Shown: positions 1 through 6,906 of the stretch, piece after piece
Layout: each line of letters starts with the position of its first letter
Numbering within the stretch: position 1 is the stretch's first letter
Assembly (NCBI GenBank): GCA_028275075.1
Contig: JAQCNK010000020.1
Coordinates: forward strand, 1-12,651
From: Haloarcula sp.
GTDB lineage: Archaea > Halobacteriota > Halobacteria > Halobacteriales > Haloarculaceae
Direction of reading: 5' to 3'
DNA: 12,651 nucleotides
Program-made: the position numbers and the translations under genes
Notes under the pieces: model-generated
What the model was told of the DNA's origin: nothing
Seen by the model: only the letters and a program-made list of their open reading frames with translations
Database searches by the model: none

Positions 1-1439
1 CCGACAAGGCCGCTGTCGACGTCCCGTCGCCGGTCGACGGCGTCGTCCGTGAGTTACACGCCGAGGTGGGCGAGATCGTCGCCACCGGCGAAGCGCTGGT
101 TACCATCGACGAGGGCGCTGAAGGCGAGGAGACCGATTCGGCCGGCAAGGGGGAGACGACCGCCGAGCGGCGCGTCTTCGCCCCGCCCAGCGTTCGCCGG
201 TTCGCCCGCGAGGCGGGCGTCGACATCACTGCCGTCGAGGGGTCTGGACCGAGCGGTCGCATCACCGAAGCGGATGTCGAAGCGGCCGCGGGCGGGGGGG
301 CCGCCGACGCTGACGAGGGACCTACCTCGGTGGTGTCGCGGGTCGACAACGGCGACAGCGACGACGGCCCGACCAGCGTCGTCTCGAAGGTGGGCGACGA
401 CGGCGCGGAGGACGACAGCGAAGCGCCGGCCGTCAAAGCCGCCGTCCGTCGGGCCACCGAGCCGATGGCCGAGCGTCGGGACCACACGCTGGCGACGCCG
501 GCCACCCGTCGGCTCGCCCGCGAACTGGGCGTCGACATCGACGCCGTCCCGACCGACGAGACCCGCGACGGCGAGCCCTACGTCGATGCGGCGGCGGTGC
601 GGGCAGTCGCTGCAGAGAGCGACGCAGCGACCACCGAGATTACCGACAGCGACGTCCGCGAGGTCACGGAGCGAGTCGTGACGAAACTTCGGGAGACGGC
701 GACCGAAGTCGGCACAGAACCGACGCCGGTCGAGGCTGCCGACGGGGACCGCCGAGAAGCCTACGACGGTGTCCGCCGGACCCTCGGGGAGCAGCGGGCC
801 CGGTCTCGGAGCGAGGTCCCTCACGCGACCTATCACGACAAAGTCGCCGTACCGGGGCTCGTCGAGGCCCGCGAGCGCCTGCGGCCGCTGGCAGAAAAAG
901 AGGACGTTAACCTCACCTATACGCCGCTGTTGCTGCAATGTGTCGTCGCCGCGCTGGACGACCATCCGATTCTGGCGACCCAACTCGACACCGAGAGCGA
1001 GGAGATCGTCTACCGGAGCGATCGCGATATCGGCGTGGCGGTGACGACCGACCACGGGCTCGTCGTTCCAGTGGTCGAGCGCGTCGACGAGAAGGGGCTG
1101 CTGGAACTGGCAGCGGACGTGGACAGTCTTCGTGAGCGTGCGCGCAGCCGCGACATCGCTCGCGAGGAGATGAACGGCGGTGTGTTCACCGTCACAAACG
1201 TCGGCGCGACCGGCGGGGAGTACGCCGACCCCGTGATCAACGTCCCCGAGACAGCCGCGCTGAGTGTCGGCAAGCTGAAAGAGCGACCAGTCGCCGAGGA
1301 TGGCGAGGTGGTGGCGAAACCGACGCTGACACTCTCGCTGGCCATCGACCATCGGGTCCTCGACGGGGCCGACGCGGCCCGATTCGTCGAGACGCTGAAG
1401 TCCTACCTGGCGGATCCGACGCGGCTGTTACTGGAATAG
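1..1439 (+). CDS. Dihydrolipoamide acyltransferase (E2) of a 2-oxoacid dehydrogenase complex, 5' partial
   Basis: E2 is the core of a 2-oxoacid dehydrogenase complex: it takes an acyl group from E1 onto a swinging lipoyl arm and passes it to CoA. The frame is open from base 3, and the gene begins before the window. The fragment starts inside the lipoyl domain; the lipoylated lysine is the second visible codon (bases 6-8, in DKAAVDVPSP). Two peripheral-subunit-binding segments follow, one near bases 174-290 (ending SGRITEADV) and a weaker one near 486-610. The acidic linker between them holds a GPTSVVS(R/K)V direct repeat. The catalytic acyltransferase domain fills about bases 755-1439 and ends with DHRVLDG at 1347-1367, carrying the expected His and Asp. 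E1 genes normally lie upstream of E2 in haloarchaea, but they are not visible. The oxoacid substrate cannot be read from the sequence. The gene ends at TAG, 72 bases before rfcS. Confidence 0.93.
   Translation, partial: DKAAVDVPSPVDGVVRELHAEVGEIVATGEALVTIDEGAEGEETDSAGKGETTAERRVFAPPSVRRFAREAGVDITAVEGSGPSGRITEADVEAAAGGGAADADEGPTSVVSRVDNGDSDDGPTSVVSKVGDDGAEDDSEAPAVKAAVRRATEPMAERRDHTLATPATRRLARELGVDIDAVPTDETRDGEPYVDAAAVRAVAAESDAATTEITDSDVREVTERVVTKLRETATEVGTEPTPVEAADGDRREAYDGVRRTLGEQRARSRSEVPHATYHDKVAVPGLVEARERLRPLAEKEDVNLTYTPLLLQCVVAALDDHPILATQLDTESEEIVYRSDRDIGVAVTTDHGLVVPVVERVDEKGLLELAADVDSLRERARSRDIAREEMNGGVFTVTNVGATGGEYADPVINVPETAALSVGKLKERPVAEDGEVVAKPTLTLSLAIDHRVLDGADAARFVETLKSYLADPTRLLLE
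318..395 (+). repeat. Imperfect direct repeat in the E2 linker
   Basis: Two copies of a nine-residue unit, GPTSVVSRV (about 318-344) and GPTSVVSKV (about 366-392), lie in the acidic linker between the two subunit-binding segments of E2. The protein copies differ by one conservative change while the DNA copies differ at several third positions, so the unit looks kept at protein level. It may be a linker duplication that accompanied duplication of the binding domain. Confidence 0.6.
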
Positions 1440-1451
1440 GCCACAGTCTCT

Positions 1452-1481
1452 CGAACCGTCACCTGTCGAGCGAACGGTTCG
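1452..1481. repeat. 8-bp inverted repeat just before the rfcS TATA element
   Basis: The arms CGAACCGT (1452-1459) and ACGGTTCG (1474-1481) are exact reverse complements separated by 14 bases. The right arm abuts the TATA-like element of rfcS. It could be a hairpin ending the E2 transcript, with the bases GTTTAT directly after it, or an operator at the rfcS promoter. The sequence does not decide between these. Confidence 0.5.
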
Positions 1482-1488
1482 TTTATGC
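1481..1488 (+). promoter_or_regulatory. TATA-like element of rfcS
   Basis: GTTTATGC lies about 27 bases before the ATG at 1512. Initiation 22-27 bases downstream would give a leaderless or nearly leaderless transcript, the usual haloarchaeal arrangement. No Shine-Dalgarno sequence is seen before the start. Confidence 0.5.
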
Positions 1489-1511
1489 CGCGCCCACGCT
1501 ACCCCTGACAT

Positions 1512-4500
1512 ATGAGCGAGGCCGACACCGAGTCGCGGACGGGACGCGAAGAAGTGTGGATAGAGAAGTACCGCCCCGAATCACTCGGCGAGGTGATGGG
1601 CCATGAGGACATCGTCGGACGGCTCCAGAGCTACGTCGACCGAAACGACCTGAGCCACTTTCTTTTCAGTGGCCCGGCCGGCACCGGGAAGTGCGTCACC
1701 GGCGAGACACCGATACTAACCGACCAAGGTCTCGCGCCCGCAGAGGAAATCGTCGGTGACAGCGAAGGGTTCGAAACGCCGAGAGACGGGTTGGAAGTCC
1801 TCACCTTCGATTCGTCCGGTGCATTTGAGTACGTCGAACCGTCTCATGTGTTCGGGAAAGAAACCGACGAGACAGTCACCGTCGAGACCCGAGACGGGAG
1901 CGAGATGACGGTTACGCCTGAGCACCGTCTTCTCGTCGCTGACGAAGACGGTTTAGACTGGAGAAGCGCCGAGAATCTGAACGCTGGAGACCGAGTCGTC
2001 CGGCCGCTGGAAGCCCCGCTGCCGGCCGAAGACCGGGAGATCGACTGGGCGACTGAACTGGACGGCGAGTGGACACACGTCCATCTGACCGCGGAGTTCG
2101 CGTCGGAACACGGTATTCCGGTCGAGGAGCGATTCGTCGGGACGAGACGCGAAGTCGTTCGCGCACTCCGCGAAATAGGCGATATCGACCAAATCGTCGA
2201 CGAGCACGGGTTCGACCGGAAATACGTCCAGTCGATCGTGCGCGAAGAGATACCGCTGGAGGAGGTCAGTACGGTCTGTCGACTCTCGTATCTCCGGGGC
2301 CTCGGCGTCGAAAAGGAGACCCTCCGGGAGCACGTCCGCGGTATTCAGCGCGTTGCCCCGTCGAACAACGTTCGGTCGGACGTGGTCACGCCGGCGTGGG
2401 AGATGACGCCGACGCTCGCTCGGTTCGTCGCGCTCGCGATAAGTGAGGCACGGATCGACGGCGGGCGGATAAAGTTCTACAACGAATCCGAACGGCTCCG
2501 TGAGCAGTTCGTCGAGGGTGCGACCGAAATCTTCGGTGCGGAGCCGACGACTGGAACACAGCAGGGCGTCCCGTACGTGGAGATCAGGAACGGCGCCGTG
2601 GCGATGTTCCTCCGCTCCTGCTTTGATGTGTTCGCCAGCGCGACCGGTGCGGGATCCGCTATCGGTGCCCAGATACTCAGAGCCGATGAGGAGAGTCGCG
2701 CGGCGTTCCTCCGGGCGATGTTCGATGCCGAAGGCTACGTGAGCAAGAAGGGAATCATCGAACTGACACAGAAGAACGGCGACCACATAACCCTACTCTC
2801 GTATCTTCTCTCGAGTTTCGGTATTCCGTCACGGCGGAAAAAAGATCTAAAACGAGCGACCAACGGAACGTCGGATGCGAAGGAGTACCACTCGCTGTAC
2901 ATCTCCGGGGCGAGGCACCTGGAGCGATTCGCCGACAGAGTCGGCTTTGGACTCCCTGAGAAATGCGGGCGACTGCAGGAACACGCCTCAAAACAGGAAT
3001 CTCCGAACCACGACACGATGCCGGTTCAGGAGGCCGTGAATGAACTCTGTGATCAGTTATATCTCCAGAAGAGCGAACACGTTCCGTCGACACTCAATCC
3101 CGAGTCGCCTGGACGGGAAAGCTACAACGGCTGTCTTTCCTCGCTCCGGGCCGCGGCGAACAAGCGACTCGAAGCGGCACAGGACGTTCGGCAGACAGTT
3201 GCGACCCTCGACAGGGAACTCGCGGCGGCAACACAATTCCCGCCGGTGTGGGAGCAAAATCGTGAGGCGCTCACCGACGGGACGATGCAGGCCAGCACTG
3301 TCACCGAGACTGGCATCAGTCGGAACCGGATACAGGAGTACGCGACCGGAGAGCGAAACCCGTACGTGGGACGGACGACGAAACTATGTAGTCGCATCGA
3401 ATCCGTCGACACAGTCCCGGAGATCGCCGAGATACAGTCCACGCTTCGAGAGGCTGTCGAAGAACTGGGCGTCCCCTTCGCGCGACTCGCCGAGGGGACA
3501 GCGCACCTGGGAACCGACCTGCAGAACCTGTTGACTAACGACGACCACTCGCTCCGGTCGCTCCCCAGGTTCAGGACTCTCGCGGATCGGCTGGACGAGA
3601 TGGCGTCGGAGATGCTCTCGGAACACGTACTTGGGAATCTCGCCGCGCTCAAGCGGCTCGTCGACGCCGACCTGTACTTCGATGAAGTCCAACGCGTCGA
3701 ACGGACAACCGGGACGCGCGACGTCTACGACTTCACTGTCCCCGGTTCCCGGAACTACGTCGCCGGGACAGTCCCGACGGTGATGCACAACACAACCAGC
3801 GCCACCGCCATCGCCCGCGAGCTTTACGGCGATGACTGGCGCGAGAACTTCCTAGAGCTGAACGCCTCTGACGAGCGCGGTATCGACGTGGTCCGGGACC
3901 GTATCAAGAACTTCGCCCGGACCAGCTTTGGCGGCTACAACTACCGGATTATATTCCTTGATGAGGCCGACGCGCTGTGTGTCCCCCCTGGTACCGAAGT
4001 CGTCACCGGCTATCCATCGTCACCAGAGGTGAAGCCGATAGAGAACGTGGCCGAGGACGGCGAACCCATCCCGTCGGTCGACTTCGATACAAACGGAATT
4101 CAGTCAGACAAGGGGAAACTTGTCGATTCGGGTATCGCAGACTTCTTCGAAGTCGAACTGGCGGACGGACGAACGATTCAAGCAAGTTTATCCCATCCGT
4201 TCTTTGTTGTCGGTGAGGACGGGAAACTCGTCGAAAAGGAATTACAAGAGTTAGCCCCCGGAGACGAGATAGCCGATTTCAAAACGGATATCGGCGTCTC
4301 ACGGTGCGAAGTCTGTGGGGACTGGACAGCGGGGAGCTTCTGTTCTCTCGAATGCAAGAACGAGGGCCACAGCCGCCGGATGCAAGGAGAAGGCAATCCG
4401 ATGCACGGTACAGAGTGGTCTGAGGAGCGGCGTGAGAAAATCGTGGAAAAGCTGTCGGACGGCCGGTTTGCGGGAGAGAACAACCCAAACCACGGAGGAG

Positions 4501-5900
4501 AGTTCCACGGTGTTTCGGTGTGGGACATGGACGAAACGGCCATCAAGAAGTTCCGCGAGAAGCTTAGCGAGAGACGGTCGGGAACCTCGTGGGAAGAGTG
4601 GGTCGTTGATGCAGACGCTGAAGAGGTCAAGAGAGATATCGGCAGTGCATGTGCGGAGTGGTGGGAAAATGTAGACGATGACGAGAGAGAGCGAATAATC
4701 GAGAAGGCTACCGAGAACTGCGATTATCCCGTCTGTGATATTTCCGGGGACAACAACCCAATGCGTGACCCAGAGGTCGCACAGAAGGTCTCGGAAGCGC
4801 TGCAGGGCCACGCACCGACGGGCGGAAATATCCGACACAGCGATGAGCTAGGCCATCTTGTTCGGTCTGATTGGGAATACGAGGTTGCAAAGGCGCTACA
4901 GGACGCCGGAGTCGAGTACCAGTACGAACCGGAATTTGAACTGTCCGATAGCGTCTTTCATCCAGAGTTTATTATCGGCGATACAGTCATCGAAGTCAAG
5001 GGCTCCGCTAAGCTGTGGGGTCAGGTAGAGAAAGTAGAGGAGTTCCTAGAGACCTACGGCGACGAGTACAGGTTCGTCGTCGTTGGTGACGAGGAACTCC
5101 CACACCACGAGCACTACGACAGAGAAGAGTTCCAACCGGCACTCGTCTCTGACGGGGGGCTTCAAACGGTTGAGACGGTAGAAGTGCGTAGCATCGAATA
5201 CAGCCACCGCGGGAAAGCGTACAATATCAGCATGGAGGGGACGCCAAACTTCATGCTTGCCAACGGGATTCTGACGCACAACACCGCAGACGCCCAGTCA
5301 GCACTCCGCCGGACGATGGAACAGTTCTCGAACAACGTCCGATTTATTCTGTCGTGTAACTACTCCAGTCAGATAATCGATCCCATCCAGTCCCGCTGTG
5401 CGGTGTTCCGCTTCTCGCCACTCAGCGACAACGCCGTCGAGCAGGAGATTCGCCACATCGCCGCCGAGGAGGGTATCGAGCTCACCGACGACGGCCTCGA
5501 CGCGCTGGTGTACGCCGCCGGAGGCGACATGCGCAAAGCTATCAACGGGCTGCAGGCCGCGTCGGTCAGCGGCGACGTGGTCGACGAGTCGGCGGTGTAC
5601 GCCATCACTTCGACGGCTCGGCCCGAGGAAATACACGGGATGGTTCAGTCGGCACTGGATGGTGATTTCACCGCGGCGCGGGCGACGCTGGACCGGTTAC
5701 TGACCGAGGAGGGAATCGCCGGCGGCGACATCATCGATCAGCTCCACCGCACCATCTGGGAGTTCGATGTCGATGACCGCGCGGCGGTCCGCATCCTCGA
5801 ACGGGTGGGCGAAACCGATTATCGAATCACACAAGGGGCAAACGAACGCGTGCAACTCGAAGCGATGCTGGCCTCACTGGCAAACCCCGAATCGGTGTAG
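1512..5900 (+). CDS. rfcS: Replication factor C small subunit precursor with two inteins
   Basis: RFC small subunits are AAA+ ATPases that, with the large subunit, load the PCNA sliding clamp onto primed DNA. The 1462-residue precursor reduces to a 327-residue mature protein, the usual family size, if two inteins are removed. Extein parts are residues 1-60 (bases 1512-1691), 761-822 (3792-3977) and 1258-1462 (5283-5897). Joined, they restore the RFC box ([14 protein letters not shown]), Walker A GPAGTGKT, Walker B LDEAD, the sensor 1 region ([11 protein letters not shown]), the SRC arginine-finger motif (QSRCAVFRF) and sensor 2 ([11 protein letters not shown]). The frame is unbroken through both inteins, and both have the residues needed for splicing. 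About 78% of the precursor is intein. The start is supported by the upstream TATA-like element and by the lack of any better in-frame start. The unspliced protein should be inactive because both nucleotide-binding motifs are interrupted or displaced. Confidence 0.97.
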   Translation: MSEADTESRTGREEVWIEKYRPESLGEVMGHEDIVGRLQSYVDRNDLSHFLFSGPAGTGKCVTGETPILTDQGLAPAEEIVGDSEGFETPRDGLEVLTFDSSGAFEYVEPSHVFGKETDETVTVETRDGSEMTVTPEHRLLVADEDGLDWRSAENLNAGDRVVRPLEAPLPAEDREIDWATELDGEWTHVHLTAEFASEHGIPVEERFVGTRREVVRALREIGDIDQIVDEHGFDRKYVQSIVREEIPLEEVSTVCRLSYLRGLGVEKETLREHVRGIQRVAPSNNVRSDVVTPAWEMTPTLARFVALAISEARIDGGRIKFYNESERLREQFVEGATEIFGAEPTTGTQQGVPYVEIRNGAVAMFLRSCFDVFASATGAGSAIGAQILRADEESRAAFLRAMFDAEGYVSKKGIIELTQKNGDHITLLSYLLSSFGIPSRRKKDLKRATNGTSDAKEYHSLYISGARHLERFADRVGFGLPEKCGRLQEHASKQESPNHDTMPVQEAVNELCDQLYLQKSEHVPSTLNPESPGRESYNGCLSSLRAAANKRLEAAQDVRQTVATLDRELAAATQFPPVWEQNREALTDGTMQASTVTETGISRNRIQEYATGERNPYVGRTTKLCSRIESVDTVPEIAEIQSTLREAVEELGVPFARLAEGTAHLGTDLQNLLTNDDHSLRSLPRFRTLADRLDEMASEMLSEHVLGNLAALKRLVDADLYFDEVQRVERTTGTRDVYDFTVPGSRNYVAGTVPTVMHNTTSATAIARELYGDDWRENFLELNASDERGIDVVRDRIKNFARTSFGGYNYRIIFLDEADALCVPPGTEVVTGYPSSPEVKPIENVAEDGEPIPSVDFDTNGIQSDKGKLVDSGIADFFEVELADGRTIQASLSHPFFVVGEDGKLVEKELQELAPGDEIADFKTDIGVSRCEVCGDWTAGSFCSLECKNEGHSRRMQGEGNPMHGTEWSEERREKIVEKLSDGRFAGENNPNHGGEFHGVSVWDMDETAIKKFREKLSERRSGTSWEEWVVDADAEEVKRDIGSACAEWWENVDDDERERIIEKATENCDYPVCDISGDNNPMRDPEVAQKVSEALQGHAPTGGNIRHSDELGHLVRSDWEYEVAKALQDAGVEYQYEPEFELSDSVFHPEFIIGDTVIEVKGSAKLWGQVEKVEEFLETYGDEYRFVVVGDEELPHHEHYDREEFQPALVSDGGLQTVETVEVRSIEYSHRGKAYNISMEGTPNFMLANGILTHNTADAQSALRRTMEQFSNNVRFILSCNYSSQIIDPIQSRCAVFRFSPLSDNAVEQEIRHIAAEEGIELTDDGLDALVYAAGGDMRKAINGLQAASVSGDVVDESAVYAITSTARPEEIHGMVQSALDGDFTAARATLDRLLTEEGIAGGDIIDQLHRTIWEFDVDDRAAVRILERVGETDYRITQGANERVQLEAMLASLANPESV
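1692..3791 (+). mobile_element. Intein 1 of RfcS (700 residues, LAGLIDADG type, in Walker A)
   Basis: This in-frame protein-splicing element sits between the Lys and Thr of the P-loop GPAGTGK^T. It starts with Cys (CVTGETPIL, block A), has a block B with the TxxH pattern (TPEHRLLV), a block F-like stretch ([16 protein letters not shown]) and ends in VMHN followed by Thr as the +1 residue. This is a complete set for class 1 splicing. The homing endonuclease part has two LAGLIDADG-like helices about 97 residues apart: [14 protein letters not shown] (precursor residues 302-315) and [12 protein letters not shown] (399-410). Both carry Glu where Asp is most common. About 300 further residues before block F have helix-turn-helix-like stretches, such as [17 protein letters not shown] near residue 600 and one near 655-673. 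Another helix-turn-helix-like stretch lies at about 227-253. Splicing competence is strongly suggested; endonuclease activity is uncertain. Confidence 0.95.
3978..5282 (+). mobile_element. Intein 2 of RfcS (435 residues, Cys4/NUMOD3-like/PD-(D/E)XK-like insert)
   Basis: This second in-frame intein lies just after Walker B, between LDEADAL and TADAQSA. It begins with Cys ([12 protein letters not shown]), has a block B histidine (LSHPFFVV), a block F-like stretch ([14 protein letters not shown]) and ends in GILTHN with Thr at +1. Its insert shows no LAGLIDADG motif. It has a Cys4 finger of pattern C-x2-C-x8-C-x3-C (precursor residues 932-948) and three GxNNP-type, NUMOD3-like units: GEGNPMHG (959), GENNPNHG (988) and GDNNPMRD (1079). 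A PD-(D/E)XK-like nuclease core follows: Glu1122/Glu1124 in a helix, HPEF at 1150-1153, then IEVKG with Glu1161 and Lys1163. G+C is lower than in the exteins in the blocks I counted: 29/60 at 4681-4740 and 27/60 at 4921-4980, against 44/60 at 5461-5520 in extein 3. That fits separate acquisition. The intein call is firm; the nuclease family is by motif only. Confidence 0.93.
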
Positions 5901-5926
5901 TAGCCCGCTACGTGTCTTTTTCATTT
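5901..5926 (+). terminator. Probable T-rich terminator after rfcS
   Basis: Directly after the rfcS stop, a very short inverted repeat (TAGCCCGCTA, 5901-5910) is followed by a T-rich tract with five Ts at 5917-5921. Archaeal transcription often ends at such T-runs without a strong hairpin. The stem is only about four pairs, so the call rests mainly on the T-run and on the new promoter that follows. Confidence 0.4.
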
Positions 5927-5946
5927 CCGATAATTGCTCACCCATC

Positions 5947-5952
5947 TTTATA
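5947..5952 (+). promoter_or_regulatory. TATA element of the archaellin gene
   Basis: TTTATA lies 33-38 bases before the ATG at 5985. Initiation about 25 bases downstream would give a leader of roughly ten bases. The match to the haloarchaeal TATA consensus is the best in the window. It argues against the ATG at 5934, which lies upstream of the element. Confidence 0.55.
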
Positions 5953-5984
5953 CCGGTGTAGGGTTCAAGATATTAATAACTGAA

Positions 5985-6605
5985 ATGCTTAGCCTGAGAG
6001 ACCAAGCACTGGATGACCGTGGACAGGTCGGTATCGGCACGCTAATCGTTTTCATCGCGATGGTACTGGTCGCCGCTATCGCCGCTGGCGTGCTCATCAA
6101 CACGGCCGGCTATCTGCAGAGCGACAGTCAGGCGACTGGACAGGGCGCGAGCGAAGCTACGTCGAACCGAGTGCAGGTGGTCAGCGCGACGGGGACGAAC
6201 ATCACTAGCGACGGGATCGGCGTCGTAAACCTCATTGTCAAGCGAGGACCCGGTGCGGGCAACATCGATCTGGGAACATCAACGGTGCAGTGGGTCGGTC
6301 CGAACGGCTCGTTCTACCAGCTCGCTGAGAACGGTAGCGATGGGAATCCAGACGGTCGGTTCGTCGTCAACGAGATACAGGACAGCGACGACTCGAAGCC
6401 GGTGTTGAACGATCAAGAAGATCGGCTACAGATACAGCTCGATCTCGGAAGTACCGCCGATCTTGCTGCCGGCAGTCCGTTCGGCACCGAACTCGTCGAG
6501 GGCGAGAGCGCGACAATCCGCATTACTACGGCCTCAGGCTCACAGACGACGGTAGAGGTCATCGCACCCCCAACCCTATCAGGTACCTCCGCTGTGCAAC
6601 TGTGA
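5985..6605 (+). CDS. Archaellin (archaeal flagellin) precursor
   Basis: This is a structural subunit of the archaellum filament, exported and assembled outside the cell. The 206-residue precursor has a class III (type IV pilin-like) leader, [13 protein letters not shown], with predicted prepilin-peptidase cleavage after Gly13 and before [10 protein letters not shown]. The hydrophobic assembly helix that follows ([20 protein letters not shown]) is typical of haloarchaeal archaellins. The rest is a soluble Thr/Ser/Asp-rich head with three N-glycosylation sequons (NIT and two NGS), consistent with archaellin glycosylation. The mature length of 193 residues fits the family. The ATG at 5985 is preferred because it gives a normal short leader and sits after the TATA box; the ATG at 5934 would add 17 residues and precede the promoter. 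No other archaellum gene is visible, so it is a lone copy here. A related type IV pilin is a less likely alternative. Confidence 0.9.
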   Translation: MLSLRDQALDDRGQVGIGTLIVFIAMVLVAAIAAGVLINTAGYLQSDSQATGQGASEATSNRVQVVSATGTNITSDGIGVVNLIVKRGPGAGNIDLGTSTVQWVGPNGSFYQLAENGSDGNPDGRFVVNEIQDSDDSKPVLNDQEDRLQIQLDLGSTADLAAGSPFGTELVEGESATIRITTASGSQTTVEVIAPPTLSGTSAVQL

Positions 6606-6663
6606 ACGGCCCCACCCTACTTCGCTCGTAGTCTGATACTGGTGGCTGTACGTTCGTAACGAT

Positions 6664-6686
6664 ATTCGCCACTCGGCGTGGCGAAT
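6664..6686. repeat. Small hairpin: 8-bp stem, 7-base loop
   Basis: ATTCGCCA (6664-6671) and TGGCGAAT (6679-6686) are exact reverse complements around CTCGGCG. The hairpin could help end the archaellin transcript, though it is not followed by a T-run. The ATTCGCC sequence of its arm recurs in the large hairpin further on. Confidence 0.6.
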
Positions 6687-6724
6687 TACTTCATACGGTC
6701 GGTTGTAACGATCTACCGGCGATT

Positions 6725-6743
6725 TGCCGAGTCGGGTTCGGCA
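6725..6743. repeat. Inner small hairpin: 6-bp stem, 7-base loop
   Basis: TGCCGA (6725-6730) pairs with TCGGCA (6738-6743) around GTCGGGT. It lies between the outer repeat arm and the large inner hairpin. Confidence 0.5.
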
Positions 6744-6759
6744 GATCCCGGCAATAGCT

Positions 6760-6843
6760 TATACGGGTCGACAGAACGATTGATAGAATTCGCCTCCGCC
6801 AGACCCCGGCGAATATCTATCAGGGCTTCTGTCGACCCGTATA
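6760..6843. repeat. Large imperfect hairpin, 84 bases
   Basis: An exact 17-bp inverted repeat, TATACGGGTCGACAGAA (6760-6776) with 6827-6843, is followed inward by a four-base mismatch bubble. A 7-bp stem comes next (TGATAGA 6781-6787 with 6816-6822), then a bulged A (6815) and another 7-bp stem (ATTCGCC 6788-6794 with 6808-6814). These close a 13-base loop at 6795-6807. In total 31 base pairs form in one arm. Chance formation is very unlikely. It lies upstream of the likely alaS start of transcription, so it is not simply an alaS leader. It could be a regulatory RNA, a terminator structure or a small palindromic element. Confidence 0.8.
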
Positions 6844-6875
6844 CAACTGACCGTATCATCACCCCTTCGGAACTG

Positions 6876-6880
6876 TTTTA
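6876..6880 (+). promoter_or_regulatory. TATA-like element of alaS
   Basis: TTTTA lies 27-31 bases before the alaS ATG at 6907, the usual spacing for a leaderless haloarchaeal transcript. It lies just downstream of the palindromic region. Confidence 0.5.
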
Positions 6881-6906
6881 CCGACTGCTGGGCGAAGGTT
6901 ACGGCA

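Larger units (their letters stand above)
6693..6856. repeat. Outer inverted repeat, 15-bp arms with one mismatch, enclosing 164 bp
   Basis: ATACGGTCGGTTGTA (6693-6707) is the reverse complement of TACAACTGACCGTAT (6842-6856) at 14 of 15 positions. It encloses two further hairpins, so the whole block could fold as a three-way junction in RNA or as a cruciform in DNA. No target-site duplication was seen flanking the arms (ATTACTTC on the left, CATCACCC on the right). A small terminal-repeat element remains possible but is unsupported. Confidence 0.65.
6606..6906. other. 301-base intergenic region rich in inverted repeats
   Basis: Between the archaellin stop and the alaS start I see no credible gene. 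The first 55 bases show nothing clear. From about 6664 to 6856 almost all of the sequence lies in nested or adjacent inverted repeats, listed separately. The last 50 bases hold the alaS promoter. An open frame crosses the region but has no family resemblance and overlaps alaS, so it is not called. Confidence 0.7.

Noticed and set aside
54..1352. Long minus-strand open frame opposite the E2 gene
   Set aside because: It is a shadow of a GC-rich gene. The plus strand has lipoyl, binding and catalytic motifs of E2, while the minus-strand product shows no family pattern.
5934..5984. Earlier ATG for the archaellin
   Set aside because: It lies before the TATA element and would give an abnormally long leader; ATG 5985 gives a normal 13-residue leader.
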